DNA of 64,000 nucleotides from Bacillota bacterium (GCA_023409535.1 JAEYGZ010000027.1:558001-622000); one strand, 5' to 3'. Counted from the first letter of the stretch, positions 43,189 to 52,351 are shown. Translations and numbers: made by a program. Notes: a model not told the origin generated them from the sequence alone.

Positions 43189-45747
43189 TTGGATACATAT
43201 TTTAACCAGAAGCTGGTTCCGGGGAAGCCCATCCGTCCATTTATGGTGGCAGGGGTTCTGGAGAAGGACTATCCGGGAGAACGCACAGGGCAGGCCATGC
43301 GGGCTTATTTCGAGGATATGCTGGTACAGGCCCGGGGGGATCTTGCGCAGAAGGAGTTTCGTGAATTTGATTCCTTTAACCTTTGTGGGATGGAAGGTAA
43401 ATGGACCGTATGTGACGCCCAGTCGCCAAGATATGCGGATGGGCATTATTACCTCATGGAAAAACTGGCGATGATGCCGATTTATCTGGAACTGGAGAGC
43501 GAGTGCGCACAGGAGATCACAGTGCGGATACAGGAATGCCGGCTTTTGGTGTTGCTGAATGGCGGAGTCGTATACAACAACGCGGATATCCACACCAGAA
43601 AACGTCCCCGCCGCTATGTGTTTGAGCATGTGGTGAATCAGAATTGCGAGATGCTGACGCTGCGGCTCCGGGAAGGCAGAAATACGCTGATTGCCGTCAC
43701 CGGACAGATTAACAGGGGAACCGGCATCAGCTTCAGCATGGAGCTCGTTTCCTGCCAGGCGTCTCTGTTTGCGAGGGTGCCGTTGAACATGGCGGAGGAG
43801 GTGCGGGGCGAAATCTTCCGCAGCCAGCTGGAAACGCACCTTGAAGATGACAGTTATGTTCTGGGTGAAACGCCGAAGCTGCATGTGGGTGGATTTCCCC
43901 TTTCCCACTGCCAGGTGGAACTGCAGGTTTCGCCCGTGAGCGGAACTGTATTGTTTTCAGCTGTCCTGGGAGCTGTGGACGGCGCAGAAAGCGTAGCAGA
44001 CGAAGAGGGGACCATTGCACTGAAGGGAGTCAGCGAAGCTGGAGAATATAATATCAATATGGCCTGGCGGCTGCCCGACGGTACGCTTCTGACGGAGAAG
44101 ACTTTGCAGTTTTCCGTGATTGAAACGTTGGCACCCTATCCTGGCTGGGAATATTTTGAGGAGAGGCGGCAGCAGACACTGGAGCGACTGGCAGGCCGGG
44201 GGAATGCCCTTGGATTGTATCGTCTGGGCCGTGCCGGCGAGATAGACCATGATAAAATCCGAGCTATGTGTAACAAGATTGAGAACAGGGCAGACTGTGC
44301 TGATTTTGACCTGCTGCCGTTATTGTGGCTGATCTGGGAGGACAGAGGGGCAGGCCTGTTGGACCAGGAAATTGTACAGATGGTGAAGAAGGCGGCTCTT
44401 GGCTTCCGTTACTGGGTGGATGAGCCTGGGACCTCTTCCATGTTCTACTGCTCGGAGAATCATCGCATTGGTTTCCACGTCTGTGAGTATCTGGCGGGGC
44501 TGTTGTATCCGGAGGATATTTTCACGAACTGTGGCCAGAACGGTATGTATCACTCCCTAAAGGGACGGATGCATCTGGTGGAGTGGCTGAACCAGCGCTG
44601 CCGCGTGGGCTTTGATGAACCCCATTCGGACACTTATCTGCCGGTAACGCTTTCGGCGCTTCTGGTGCTGCGGGAAGTGCTGCCCATGGAGGAATATCCG
44701 CTGCGCAACATGGTGAATGTGCTTCTGGATTTCATGACCTTTATCTTTGCGGTGAGCAATTTTGACGGCGTGATGGCGACGCCCAGAGGGCGCAGCTATA
44801 ACAAGCCGCTGCGAACCAGATTTTCCAGCAGTATCAACGGACTGTTCTGGTTCTATTTTGGAAATGCACCTGCAAATGTAAATTATGCCCATCAGGAGAT
44901 GGCGTTCAGCTATTATGTGCCTCCTAAGGCGCTTTGTGAGCTGGCGAACAATTTTACTCCGGCAACCTTCACGTTTAAAGAGGGTATCATGCACTTTGAC
45001 AAACATAATGCCGATTTTACCATCCGCCGCACGCCAGAATACATAATTGGCGGTGTTCGCGACCACAATGTGGGAATGTGCGATATGCACTTTATCTCTG
45101 CCATGATCGCCTTGCCCGGCGATATTACCCTGTTCTTCTCGTCGCCCAACAATGTGGCGGAAGGCAGCGGATTGCGCCCGGATTACTGGGCAGGCCAAGC
45201 GTTTCTGCCCCGTGTGCTGATGCATGGCCGCACACTGGCGGTGATATGGCACGATGTGAACAATTCGGATATCTGGATGACCCACTGCCATTTCAACGCC
45301 CGCAAGTTTGACGAGGTGGTATCCGAGGCAGGATGGACCTTCGGCCGCAAGGGGGACAGCTACGTGGGTATTTATTCCAGTGCGGCTCACTCTTTCCGCA
45401 AGGAAGGAGCTTATGCCGGAAGAGAACTGGTCTGTGACGGCAATGAGACAGTGTGGCTGGCGGAGTGCGGCAGCAGACGGGAGGACGGCAGCTTTGCCGA
45501 TTTCATGAAGAAAATACTTGCGGCAGAGATTGTTCAGGAGGGGGAGCAGTTCCTGTTTGTCTCTCCGGGCAGCGGCAGGTTGGAATTTGGCCTTACAGAA
45601 GGCTTCCTGGCAGATGGGCAGCCGGTGCCGGTTCCGGATGATCTGGTGTCCTGTCCTTATCTGCATTCCCGTTATGGAAGCGGTCGTTTTAACTATACAT
45701 GTCCCGGATTTAAGGTCACCCAGTGGACGTATCCCGCAAGTGAATAA
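43189..45747 (+). CDS. Unrecognised 852-residue protein, possible polysaccharide lyase or toroid glycosidase
   Basis: Start is TTG 43189 with GGAGG 8 bases upstream; the open frame from 43147 runs through the hairpin. There is no signal peptide or membrane segment. Residues about 1-330 look beta-rich (two sandwich-like parts, with L-L-V-L-L-N-G-G-V-V-Y-N-N like a carbohydrate-binding fold). Residues about 345-590 look all-helical with F-Y-C-S-E-N-H-R-I-G-F-H and R-G-R-S-Y, a pattern seen in (alpha/alpha)-toroid polysaccharide lyases of the heparinase/alginate-lyase kind. The last 250 residues look beta-rich again, also as in those lyases. I cannot name a family. It precedes a GH105 unsaturated uronyl hydrolase gene, whose substrates are made by lyases. 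Confidence 0.6.
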   Translation: MDTYFNQKLVPGKPIRPFMVAGVLEKDYPGERTGQAMRAYFEDMLVQARGDLAQKEFREFDSFNLCGMEGKWTVCDAQSPRYADGHYYLMEKLAMMPIYLELESECAQEITVRIQECRLLVLLNGGVVYNNADIHTRKRPRRYVFEHVVNQNCEMLTLRLREGRNTLIAVTGQINRGTGISFSMELVSCQASLFARVPLNMAEEVRGEIFRSQLETHLEDDSYVLGETPKLHVGGFPLSHCQVELQVSPVSGTVLFSAVLGAVDGAESVADEEGTIALKGVSEAGEYNINMAWRLPDGTLLTEKTLQFSVIETLAPYPGWEYFEERRQQTLERLAGRGNALGLYRLGRAGEIDHDKIRAMCNKIENRADCADFDLLPLLWLIWEDRGAGLLDQEIVQMVKKAALGFRYWVDEPGTSSMFYCSENHRIGFHVCEYLAGLLYPEDIFTNCGQNGMYHSLKGRMHLVEWLNQRCRVGFDEPHSDTYLPVTLSALLVLREVLPMEEYPLRNMVNVLLDFMTFIFAVSNFDGVMATPRGRSYNKPLRTRFSSSINGLFWFYFGNAPANVNYAHQEMAFSYYVPPKALCELANNFTPATFTFKEGIMHFDKHNADFTIRRTPEYIIGGVRDHNVGMCDMHFISAMIALPGDITLFFSSPNNVAEGSGLRPDYWAGQAFLPRVLMHGRTLAVIWHDVNNSDIWMTHCHFNARKFDEVVSEAGWTFGRKGDSYVGIYSSAAHSFRKEGAYAGRELVCDGNETVWLAECGSRREDGSFADFMKKILAAEIVQEGEQFLFVSPGSGRLEFGLTEGFLADGQPVPVPDDLVSCPYLHSRYGSGRFNYTCPGFKVTQWTYPASE

Positions 45748-45757
45748 ATAATTGTCA

Positions 45758-45806
45758 CCGGCCAGGGATATCATGGGTTCGTAAAACACAGAATACCCCT
45801 GGCCGG
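45758..45806 (+). other. Intercistronic GC-rich hairpin
   Basis: CCGGCCAGGG (45758-45767) pairs perfectly with CCCTGGCCGG (45797-45806) around a 29-base loop, between the 852-residue protein gene and GH105. No U-tract follows. Confidence 0.6.
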
Positions 45807-45845
45807 ATGTGCTGTGATTTCAAGCAGGAAAGGTAGAGGAAACAT

Positions 45846-48077
45846 ATGAATGAGATTCTGCAGAGAGAAGATTCAGCCTATGAAAAGGGCTTTCGGGAGC
45901 CGGAAGAGGTCATCCGCCTGATAAGCGAGAGGATGCTGGTACACCGGCCGCGGGTGGAATTAACCCTGCGTCCCTATTTTAAACAGGAACATATGGCGCT
46001 GACGCCGATCTCCCAGATGGCGGAACTGGATTTGGAAGGGACCTATCCGCAGGCACAGTTGGGGGACATTGCCTATATCAGGACCTGTGCCATGGCGGAC
46101 AGAGATTGTGAGGCAGCGCTCACGGTTGCAGGAAATGCACAGATCTGGCTGAATGGTGAGGAAGTTTACGCTGGAGAGGGACTGGAAAAGCCTTTGTCTG
46201 CAGTGAAGAGCGAAGCTGATTATACGATTGTAAATGTACAACTGCAAAAGGGGAAAAACGACTTGCTGATAAAGTGCGTAAAGAGAGAGACTAACTGGGG
46301 GCTTCTGCTCTATATCGCCTACCCCCGATACCCCTTCCGGTGGACGAGGGATTATCTTTTGTCGGTGCGTCCCACCCTGCCGTTCGAGCAGACGGAAGGG
46401 ATGGAAGGGTTTGCACACATCGGACCGCTGTCTGTGAGTACTGATACACGGCATTTGGAGGAAGCTATAGAAGGTGGGGAGCTCGGCTATGACGATATAC
46501 TGTGGCTGCCTTCCGGCGATAGGGTGCAATGGGAGCCCAGATGGAGAGAGGAAGACTTAAGGAGCCGCGTGAATTTTGCAGAAGTGTATGGTAACAGCGA
46601 GGGTTGCGCATACGCGCTGAGTTATGTGCAGAGTCAGAAAGGGGAGACGTATGTACTGCAGCTTGCGGTTTCCGGCAGCGCCCGCGTTTTTGCGTCCGGG
46701 GAAATATTCCAGATTCCAGGCCCGGGGAAGAAAGAAATTTCTCTTACCGGAAACGGAAAGAAGATGGAAATTCTGGTAAAGCTGCCTCGCACGGGCAGCG
46801 ACTGGTGGCTGGATGGCACTGTCCGCGCGGAGAACGGAGAAGCGGTAAATTGTGTCCCTTTTGTGCAGATCGGAAAGAAGGGGTCTGCCCGTTGGATTGT
46901 AACGGGACCTTATAGGACGGAGGTGGGAAATCCTCTGCTGATCCCTTTTGCACCGGAGCATGAGATACAGTTTCAGCGCCCCTACCCGCTGGGGAACTAT
47001 CAGCATGCTTTCTGGCGCATGCCCCAGAGGGAAACCTATGTCAGGCCTTATCGGGACGGCATCTTTTTCGGGCAGTGGTTCTATGCGGTTCAGGTGGGGC
47101 TGCATGGTCTGATGCATGCCGCAAAGGCCACCGGAAATATGGAGCATCTTCGGTATTATCTGGACAGTATCCAGACTATGGCGGATTATTTTGACTACAA
47201 GGATTGGGACAAGGAGCAGTTCGGCGATCCGACGCTCACACCGAGGGCGTGGGGACTACCGGATCTGGATGCCTGCGGTACGATTGGGGTCTCGCTGATC
47301 GAGACTTACGAGATGACGGGAAATCCCGGACTGCTTCCAGTTATCCGCGCCGTGGGAGATGCGGTGATGACCCATATCCCACGGTTCCCGGACGGAACCT
47401 ATTTCCGTGTAAAGACCATGTGGGCGGATGACCTCTATATGAGCTGTCCTTTTCTTGCGAGACTGTTCCGTCTGACCGGTGACAAAGCTTATGAGGAAGA
47501 GGTTTACTTGCAGGTGGAGGGCTTTAAGAAACGCCTTTGGATAGAGGAGGAGCAGCTTTTTTCCCATATCTATTTCCCGGAGGAAGAGAAAATGAGCGGT
47601 ATTTCCTGGGGACGTGGAAACGGCTGGATTGCTGTGGCGCTCACAGAGATTCTGTCCCTTCTTCCGGAGGAGAACCCTCGCTGGAGTGAGGAGCTTGGGC
47701 TGTACCAGAGGTTTATGCAGGGGATTCTGGCATGTCAGGATCCGTCGGGGATGTGGCATCAGGTGCTCAACCGGCCGGATTCGTATCAGGAGACATCCTG
47801 TACAGCCATGTTCCTGTTGAGCATTACCCGTGGAGTCAATCAGGGATGGCTGGAGGCGGAAGCCTATCTTCCGTGTATTGAAAAGGCTTGGGTCGCTTTG
47901 CTGCAGAATTCTGTTGACGCTGTCGGGGATGTGTATGGCGTGTGTCTGGGGTCGGGCTGTGCGAAGGATGCGGAGTATTATAAACAGCTGCCTGTTAAGA
48001 AAAACGACGACCATGGTACAGGAATTGTGATGATGGCGGCGGCTGAGATGATGAGGCTAAAGTCTCACGCCGGATAA
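45846..48077 (+). CDS. GH105 unsaturated uronyl hydrolase with N-terminal extension
   Basis: The product has 743 residues, twice the usual 370 of GH105 enzymes such as YteR. Residues about 385-740 match GH105: W-A-D-D-L-Y-M-S-C-P-F-L-A-R near 525 (the second D aligns with the catalytic Asp of YteR), W-G-R-G-N-G-W, Q-E-T-S-C-T-A-M-F and G-T-G-I-V-M-M-A-A-A-E-M. The family hydrates and cleaves terminal unsaturated galacturonate or glucuronate from lyase products. Residues 1-370 are a beta-rich extension with N-A-Q-I-W-L-N-G-E-E-V-Y-A-G, resembling the GH2-type jelly-roll. No signal peptide, so it acts on imported oligosaccharides. Confidence 0.88.
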   Translation: MNEILQREDSAYEKGFREPEEVIRLISERMLVHRPRVELTLRPYFKQEHMALTPISQMAELDLEGTYPQAQLGDIAYIRTCAMADRDCEAALTVAGNAQIWLNGEEVYAGEGLEKPLSAVKSEADYTIVNVQLQKGKNDLLIKCVKRETNWGLLLYIAYPRYPFRWTRDYLLSVRPTLPFEQTEGMEGFAHIGPLSVSTDTRHLEEAIEGGELGYDDILWLPSGDRVQWEPRWREEDLRSRVNFAEVYGNSEGCAYALSYVQSQKGETYVLQLAVSGSARVFASGEIFQIPGPGKKEISLTGNGKKMEILVKLPRTGSDWWLDGTVRAENGEAVNCVPFVQIGKKGSARWIVTGPYRTEVGNPLLIPFAPEHEIQFQRPYPLGNYQHAFWRMPQRETYVRPYRDGIFFGQWFYAVQVGLHGLMHAAKATGNMEHLRYYLDSIQTMADYFDYKDWDKEQFGDPTLTPRAWGLPDLDACGTIGVSLIETYEMTGNPGLLPVIRAVGDAVMTHIPRFPDGTYFRVKTMWADDLYMSCPFLARLFRLTGDKAYEEEVYLQVEGFKKRLWIEEEQLFSHIYFPEEEKMSGISWGRGNGWIAVALTEILSLLPEENPRWSEELGLYQRFMQGILACQDPSGMWHQVLNRPDSYQETSCTAMFLLSITRGVNQGWLEAEAYLPCIEKAWVALLQNSVDAVGDVYGVCLGSGCAKDAEYYKQLPVKKNDDHGTGIVMMAAAEMMRLKSHAG

Positions 48078-48184
48078 CAAAATTTTTGTCAGAGATACCG
48101 AAAGGTATGAATTCGGATTTTGCTGAACCAGTTTTTATGAGCAGGGGAAAGTATGAGGCGTCCTGCGGAAAGAGAAAAAAGAAA

Positions 48185-49495
48185 ATGAACAGTTTCAGTT
48201 ATCAGAAAGAGATACCGGTGAAATACCAGGTGGATGTGTTCGTGGGAGGAGGCGGTCCTGCAGGAGTGACTGCGGCAGTTGCGGCGGCGAGAGCGGGCAG
48301 CAGTGTAATGATTGCGGAGAATACAGGCAGTTTCGGAGGAATGGGTACCGTGGGACTGGTGCCTGCCTATATGCAGATTACAGACGGGGTTCATCTGTTA
48401 TGTGCGGGCCTGGGCAAGGAGATTCTGGACAGACTGTATGGCGATAAGACAGGAAAATACTGCAAAAAGATGGGAATCCATAAGGAGACGTTAAAGCGGG
48501 TCTACGACGAAATGATCACGGAGTCCGGGATTACATATCAGCTGATGACCAGAATCGTGGATGTGAGAGCGGAAAACGGACGGGTGGAATATGTAATTCT
48601 TGCAGCCAAAGAAGGTTTGTACGCCGTGAAAGCAAAGATGTATATCGACTGTACCGGTGATGGGGATTTATGCGTAATGGCAGGCGCCGGATATCAGGAG
48701 GGAGACGAAAACGGAGTGACCATGCCGTCCACTTTATGTTCCTATTGGACCAATATTGACTGGAGGCAGGCAGAGGGAATTAACCAGAGCTCTTATCTGG
48801 AGCAGGCTTTTAAAGAGCGTCTGTTTGAACAGGAGGATAGACATCTGCCAGGAATCTGGCAGGTGGGAGAGCATGAGGGCGGCGGAAACTGCGGACATGC
48901 CTATGATATGGATGCTTTGAACACTACAGAGGTATCCAAGGCGCTGGTACATCAGCGCAGAATCCTGCCTCAGTACGAAAGGTATTATCAAAAATATGTG
49001 CCGGGATTTCAGAATGCAGCTCTGTCTGGAACGGCGGATGTGCTGGGCGTGCGGGCTTCCAGAAGAATAGAAGGGGATTATGTACTGTCTGTGGAGGACT
49101 ATGAGAAGAGAGCGGTTTTCGAGGATGAAATAGGACGGTATGCATATCCTATCGATATCCATCCCCCTATGGGTACAGATGCATTCAAACGGTTTTCCGA
49201 TGAATACAACAGAAGATACCGGTACGATAAGGGCGAGAGCTATGGTATCCCTTATAGAAGCCTGGTGGCCAGAAATTTTGACAATCTGCTTGTGGCTGGA
49301 AGGTGTGTCAGCTGTGATCATTATGTACAGGCGTCCATCCGGGTGATGCCGGGCTGTTATATTCTGGGACAGGCTGCAGGGACGGCGGCACATCTTGCGG
49401 CTGCGGAGGGTTGTACGGCAAGGGATATTCCGGTGGGGGAGCTTCAGAAAATGCTGGCAGAGAACGGAGCTTACCTGCCCAATTACAGAGAATGA
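48185..49495 (+). CDS. FAD-dependent oxidoreductase (FAD_oxidored family)
   Basis: The product has 436 residues from ATG 48185; the frame is open back to TTG 48086, but no upstream start has a clear ribosome binding site and this one puts the FAD motif near the N-terminus as usual. V-D-V-F-V-G-G-G-G-P-A-G-V-T-A-A-V-A-A-A-R-A-G is the dinucleotide-binding loop. The middle has Y-I-D-C-T-G-D-G-D-L, and the end has N-L-L-V-A-G-R-C-V-S-C-D-H plus G-x-A-A-G-T-A-A, typical of the pfam12831 group found in carbohydrate loci. The electron donor or sugar substrate is unknown; oxidation of a released sugar, or a redox step before aldose entry, is possible. Confidence 0.83.
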   Translation: MNSFSYQKEIPVKYQVDVFVGGGGPAGVTAAVAAARAGSSVMIAENTGSFGGMGTVGLVPAYMQITDGVHLLCAGLGKEILDRLYGDKTGKYCKKMGIHKETLKRVYDEMITESGITYQLMTRIVDVRAENGRVEYVILAAKEGLYAVKAKMYIDCTGDGDLCVMAGAGYQEGDENGVTMPSTLCSYWTNIDWRQAEGINQSSYLEQAFKERLFEQEDRHLPGIWQVGEHEGGGNCGHAYDMDALNTTEVSKALVHQRRILPQYERYYQKYVPGFQNAALSGTADVLGVRASRRIEGDYVLSVEDYEKRAVFEDEIGRYAYPIDIHPPMGTDAFKRFSDEYNRRYRYDKGESYGIPYRSLVARNFDNLLVAGRCVSCDHYVQASIRVMPGCYILGQAAGTAAHLAAAEGCTARDIPVGELQKMLAENGAYLPNYRE

Positions 49496-49509
49496 GGAAT
49501 GGAGAAAGT

Positions 49510-50457
49510 ATGGATATCAGAGAAATGAGAGAACGGTTCGAGCAGCAGGAGCCGGTTTATGAGAGACATCTGCTGACTTTTGAAGGGGTGGACGGATACG
49601 ATGTCTACAATACTTCCGTTCCCTTTGCATATGAAGGGAAAAACTATCTGTTCGGCCGGGTGGAGCGCAGGGAGGAATGGGCCAACTCTACGGTGCGGCT
49701 CTTTGTCTGCAGGGAGGAGGATACTTGGGAAATTGTGCCGGAATCCATGATCTACCAGCTGGAGGATCCCTTTGTGATAAGACTGCAGGACGAGTTTGTC
49801 CTCGGGGGGACAAGGGTGGATTATTCCAGAGGACAGCTGGCGGGATTCTGCGGGGTGTTCTATAAGGGAAGGGACCCGTTTCATCTGCGTTACTATACCA
49901 CGGGTCCCAAAGATATGAAAGATATCCGGATGGTGGAGCTGGAAGATGGGTGCCTGGGGGTATTCTCGAGACCCAGGGGAGAGCATGTCAGACAGGTTTA
50001 CGGAAGCGAGTCCGTGGTGGGTTTTACGGTTCTGAACGATATCAGCGAACTGGATGAGAAGGTGCTGGAGCAGGCCAGGATCGTGGAGGGCCTCTTTGGA
50101 AAAGATGAGTGGGGAGGATGTAATCAATGCTTTCTGCTGGAAGGAGGAAAGGTGGGAGTGATCGGACACAGATGCTATCTTGAGAAGCAGGAGGGTATCA
50201 GCCAGCAGGTCTATCTGAATATCGCTTTTGTGTTCGATCCGGATACTTTCCTGGTATCGGATGTAAAGGTGATCGGGACCAGGAAAAACTATCCCCGGTG
50301 GCCTGCGAAAAAATCAAATCTTGCAGATTGTGCATTTCCTTCCGGCATCCGGCTGCGGGAAGACGGAAGGACAGATCTCTACAGTGGCATTGGCGATACC
50401 GCGGAGGGCAGGATTGTGATCGAGGATCCTTTTAGCGGGAAATACCGCTTTTCATAA
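49510..50457 (+). CDS. DUF1861 (MTP-1 family) protein, probable beta-propeller sugar enzyme
   Basis: The product has 315 residues from ATG 49510 (GGAG 5 bases upstream), 14 bases after the FAD-oxidoreductase gene. The sequence matches the DUF1861 pattern: Y-D-V-Y-N-T-S-V-P-F, G-R-V-E-R-R, L-E-D-P-F-V, G-P-K-D-M-K-D-I-R-M-V-E-L-E-D-G, F-S-R-P-R-G, D-E-W-G-G-C-N-Q and G-V-I-G-H-R-C-Y-L. The regular E-D-P-F and D-G repeats suggest a five-bladed propeller like GH43/GH130 enzymes. Catalytic activity is not established here. It is the last gene of the 39.5-50.5 kb locus and is followed by a terminator. Confidence 0.75.
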   Translation: MDIREMRERFEQQEPVYERHLLTFEGVDGYDVYNTSVPFAYEGKNYLFGRVERREEWANSTVRLFVCREEDTWEIVPESMIYQLEDPFVIRLQDEFVLGGTRVDYSRGQLAGFCGVFYKGRDPFHLRYYTTGPKDMKDIRMVELEDGCLGVFSRPRGEHVRQVYGSESVVGFTVLNDISELDEKVLEQARIVEGLFGKDEWGGCNQCFLLEGGKVGVIGHRCYLEKQEGISQQVYLNIAFVFDPDTFLVSDVKVIGTRKNYPRWPAKKSNLADCAFPSGIRLREDGRTDLYSGIGDTAEGRIVIEDPFSGKYRFS

Positions 50458-50492
50458 AGCGAAACCAGCCATAAACAAATATATTCTGTTTT

Positions 50493-50517
50493 AAGGCAGA
50501 TGTAAATCTGTCTTTTT
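50493..50517 (+). terminator. Rho-independent terminator of the glycan locus
   Basis: GGCAGAT (50495-50501) pairs with ATCTGTC (50506-50512; one G-U), with a GTAA loop and TTTTT after. The stem can extend by two A-T pairs. Confidence 0.8.
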
Positions 50518-50814
50518 GGCGTATTCAAAAACGTTTACAATCGTACTATCACTCCAAAGACCGAAGCAACCTATGATCGAAGCAGATTGGCCTAGTGCTT
50601 TTATATCATGGACAAATGGGCATTTATTCATGTAAATTCATATTGTTGGGCTTATCTTACTTTATTTTACGAGAATATTAATATTCCGACCGTGCGAAAA
50701 AAGTGACGTATTTATTACCTGAAATTTCGGACATGCGATACATAGGCGATTGAATTAATGCTTCTATTATTTAACGCTGGACAAGTATTTGGAAAAAGTG
50801 CAAGTTTTTGCTTC

Positions 50815-50843
50815 TTGTACCTCGCAAATAAACCTATTATAAT
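50815..50843 (+). promoter_or_regulatory. Promoter of the lipoprotein gene; rest of gap empty
   Basis: TTGTAC (50815-50820) and TATAAT (50838-50843) with 17-base spacing, 70 bases before the start codon. The other 300 bases of the 50518-50814 stretch are AT-rich with no supportable gene or structure. Confidence 0.65.
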
Positions 50844-50913
50844 TAAAATTCGGAGTTTATGTATGAAACGTTATGAAACGAGTTATAAACTTTGGAAAAA
50901 TGGAGGATAAAAA

Positions 50914-51939
50914 ATGAAAAAATTAATTGTATTGGCACTCACAATGGGAGCGATATTGACACTGACAGGATGCAGTTCAAATATCAAATTACCGACGGCT
51001 CTTGAAAATAGTGCAAAGATGAATTCTTACTCTTATGAGGTCAGTCTGGAAGCCAGTTCTGAATCATTAGACACAGTCGGCGAGGAATATGGTATGTCGC
51101 CTGATGCATCAGTGAAACTTGGCTTAGTGGGTAAAATGAACAATGCTGACGGCCGGGTTAAAAATTACTCGGAAATATCACTATCCTATGGCGGATTATC
51201 GATAGAGACCCCTGTATATATTGATGCTTCTGAGAAAGAGTTTGATTTTGATTTATTTGTAGGTATCCCAGGGATAGTGAAAGATTATGTTGCGGAAGGT
51301 AAAACGGATGCATATCTATCTGCCGCAGACTTAAAGGATTTCTTAAAAAGTTCAATGACAGAAGAAGAGTACCAAAAGTTTGACGCTTCAATCAAAGAGG
51401 CTTATGGAGAGGACGCGGCAAGTAAAGCAGTATCAAATGAAATGGTAAAATGCTTTTTTGCTTATATTGAAAAAAATAGCAAGACGGTAGAAAAATTCGA
51501 AAAGCTTGATGGATTAAAAGCTTCTGCAAATGGTGTTTACACAATAACATTATCAAAAGATGATGTTAAAGCCTTAGTGGCTGATTACTTAAATAATCCT
51601 GATTACTACACACACTTAAAAGAGGTAATGGAAAAAGCAGATACGGAAGATATTCCAACAGCAGAGGATATGATTACTTCCTTTAATGAAAGTATGGAGG
51701 AAATAAAAGATTTATCAATCGTTACCACGTTTACGATTAAAGATAAATTCATTACAGAAACAAATTTGGGTATCCAGGCTACGGACAAAAATGACGCAAA
51801 GACAAGTATGTCGTTCCTTATGAAATTATCTGATATTAACAAAGGGAATGATATCGCTATGCCAGATAAAAATGCAGACTCTACCTTTAATTTGATTGAT
51901 TTTCTGTCTGGTCTGAACGGATTAGAGACTATAGAATAA
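50914..51939 (+). CDS. Putative lipoprotein, unknown function
   Basis: The 341-residue product has a clear lipoprotein signal (Cys20 in T-L-T-G-C-S-S). The mature part alternates beta-rich and helical segments: A-K-M-N-S-Y-S-Y-E-V-S-L-E-A-S near the start, and repeated acidic/Lys helices such as S-S-M-T-E-E-E-Y-Q-K-F-D. The opening pattern (small number of residues after the lipid anchor, then a strand describing a molecule with N-S-Y) recalls LppX/LolA-like or DUF6612-type lipoproteins of Firmicutes, but I do not assign a family. Codon use is AT-rich, unlike the preceding locus. It has its own promoter and a strong terminator. Confidence 0.85.
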   Translation: MKKLIVLALTMGAILTLTGCSSNIKLPTALENSAKMNSYSYEVSLEASSESLDTVGEEYGMSPDASVKLGLVGKMNNADGRVKNYSEISLSYGGLSIETPVYIDASEKEFDFDLFVGIPGIVKDYVAEGKTDAYLSAADLKDFLKSSMTEEEYQKFDASIKEAYGEDAASKAVSNEMVKCFFAYIEKNSKTVEKFEKLDGLKASANGVYTITLSKDDVKALVADYLNNPDYYTHLKEVMEKADTEDIPTAEDMITSFNESMEEIKDLSIVTTFTIKDKFITETNLGIQATDKNDAKTSMSFLMKLSDINKGNDIAMPDKNADSTFNLIDFLSGLNGLETIE

Positions 51940-52005
51940 TATAAGTACTGTTGATGAGGACTATGTAACAGATTTAAATTTGAAATGCAAAGTAAATGAA
52001 TTCGT

Positions 52006-52044
52006 ACAAAAAACCGCATTGTAAAATTCAATGCGGTTTTTTGT
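52006..52044 (+). terminator. Strong rho-independent terminator
   Basis: A perfect 16-pair stem (52006-52021 with 52029-52044) and a 7-base loop; the A-run in the 5' arm and T-run in the 3' arm make it effective in both directions. Confidence 0.9.
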
Positions 52045-52252
52045 CAAATATGGGACAAGAGCTGAAGAAGTTAATGGTTTATAATAAAAGGCTATGGCAT
52101 GCTATAAAGCTGATATTTTTATGGATTTTATATACCATAGTATATAAGATAAGTATCAGGATTAATGAATATGCCAACAATGAACGCTGCTTTAGACATA
52201 CCTCTGTTTGCGCATATAGGAATTTAATTTTTAATTTTGTTAGATAAAGATA

Positions 52253-52282
52253 TTGATCTTAAATAAACATGTAATGTATAAT
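52253..52282 (+). promoter_or_regulatory. Promoter of the second lipoprotein gene
   Basis: TTGATC (52253-52258) and TATAAT (52277-52282), 18 bases apart, in the 501-base gap before 52441. It predicts a leader of about 150 bases. The stretch 52045-52250 shows no supportable gene. Confidence 0.6.
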
Positions 52283-52351
52283 ATTACCACGTAAATGTTC
52301 GCAATAGTTTACAACTGTGAACCGGCAATGATTATCAAAAATCGCTGGTTT

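Noticed and set aside
51996..52247. Forward frame of 83 codons after the lipoprotein gene
   Set aside because: It runs through a perfect 16-pair terminator and has no ribosome binding site.
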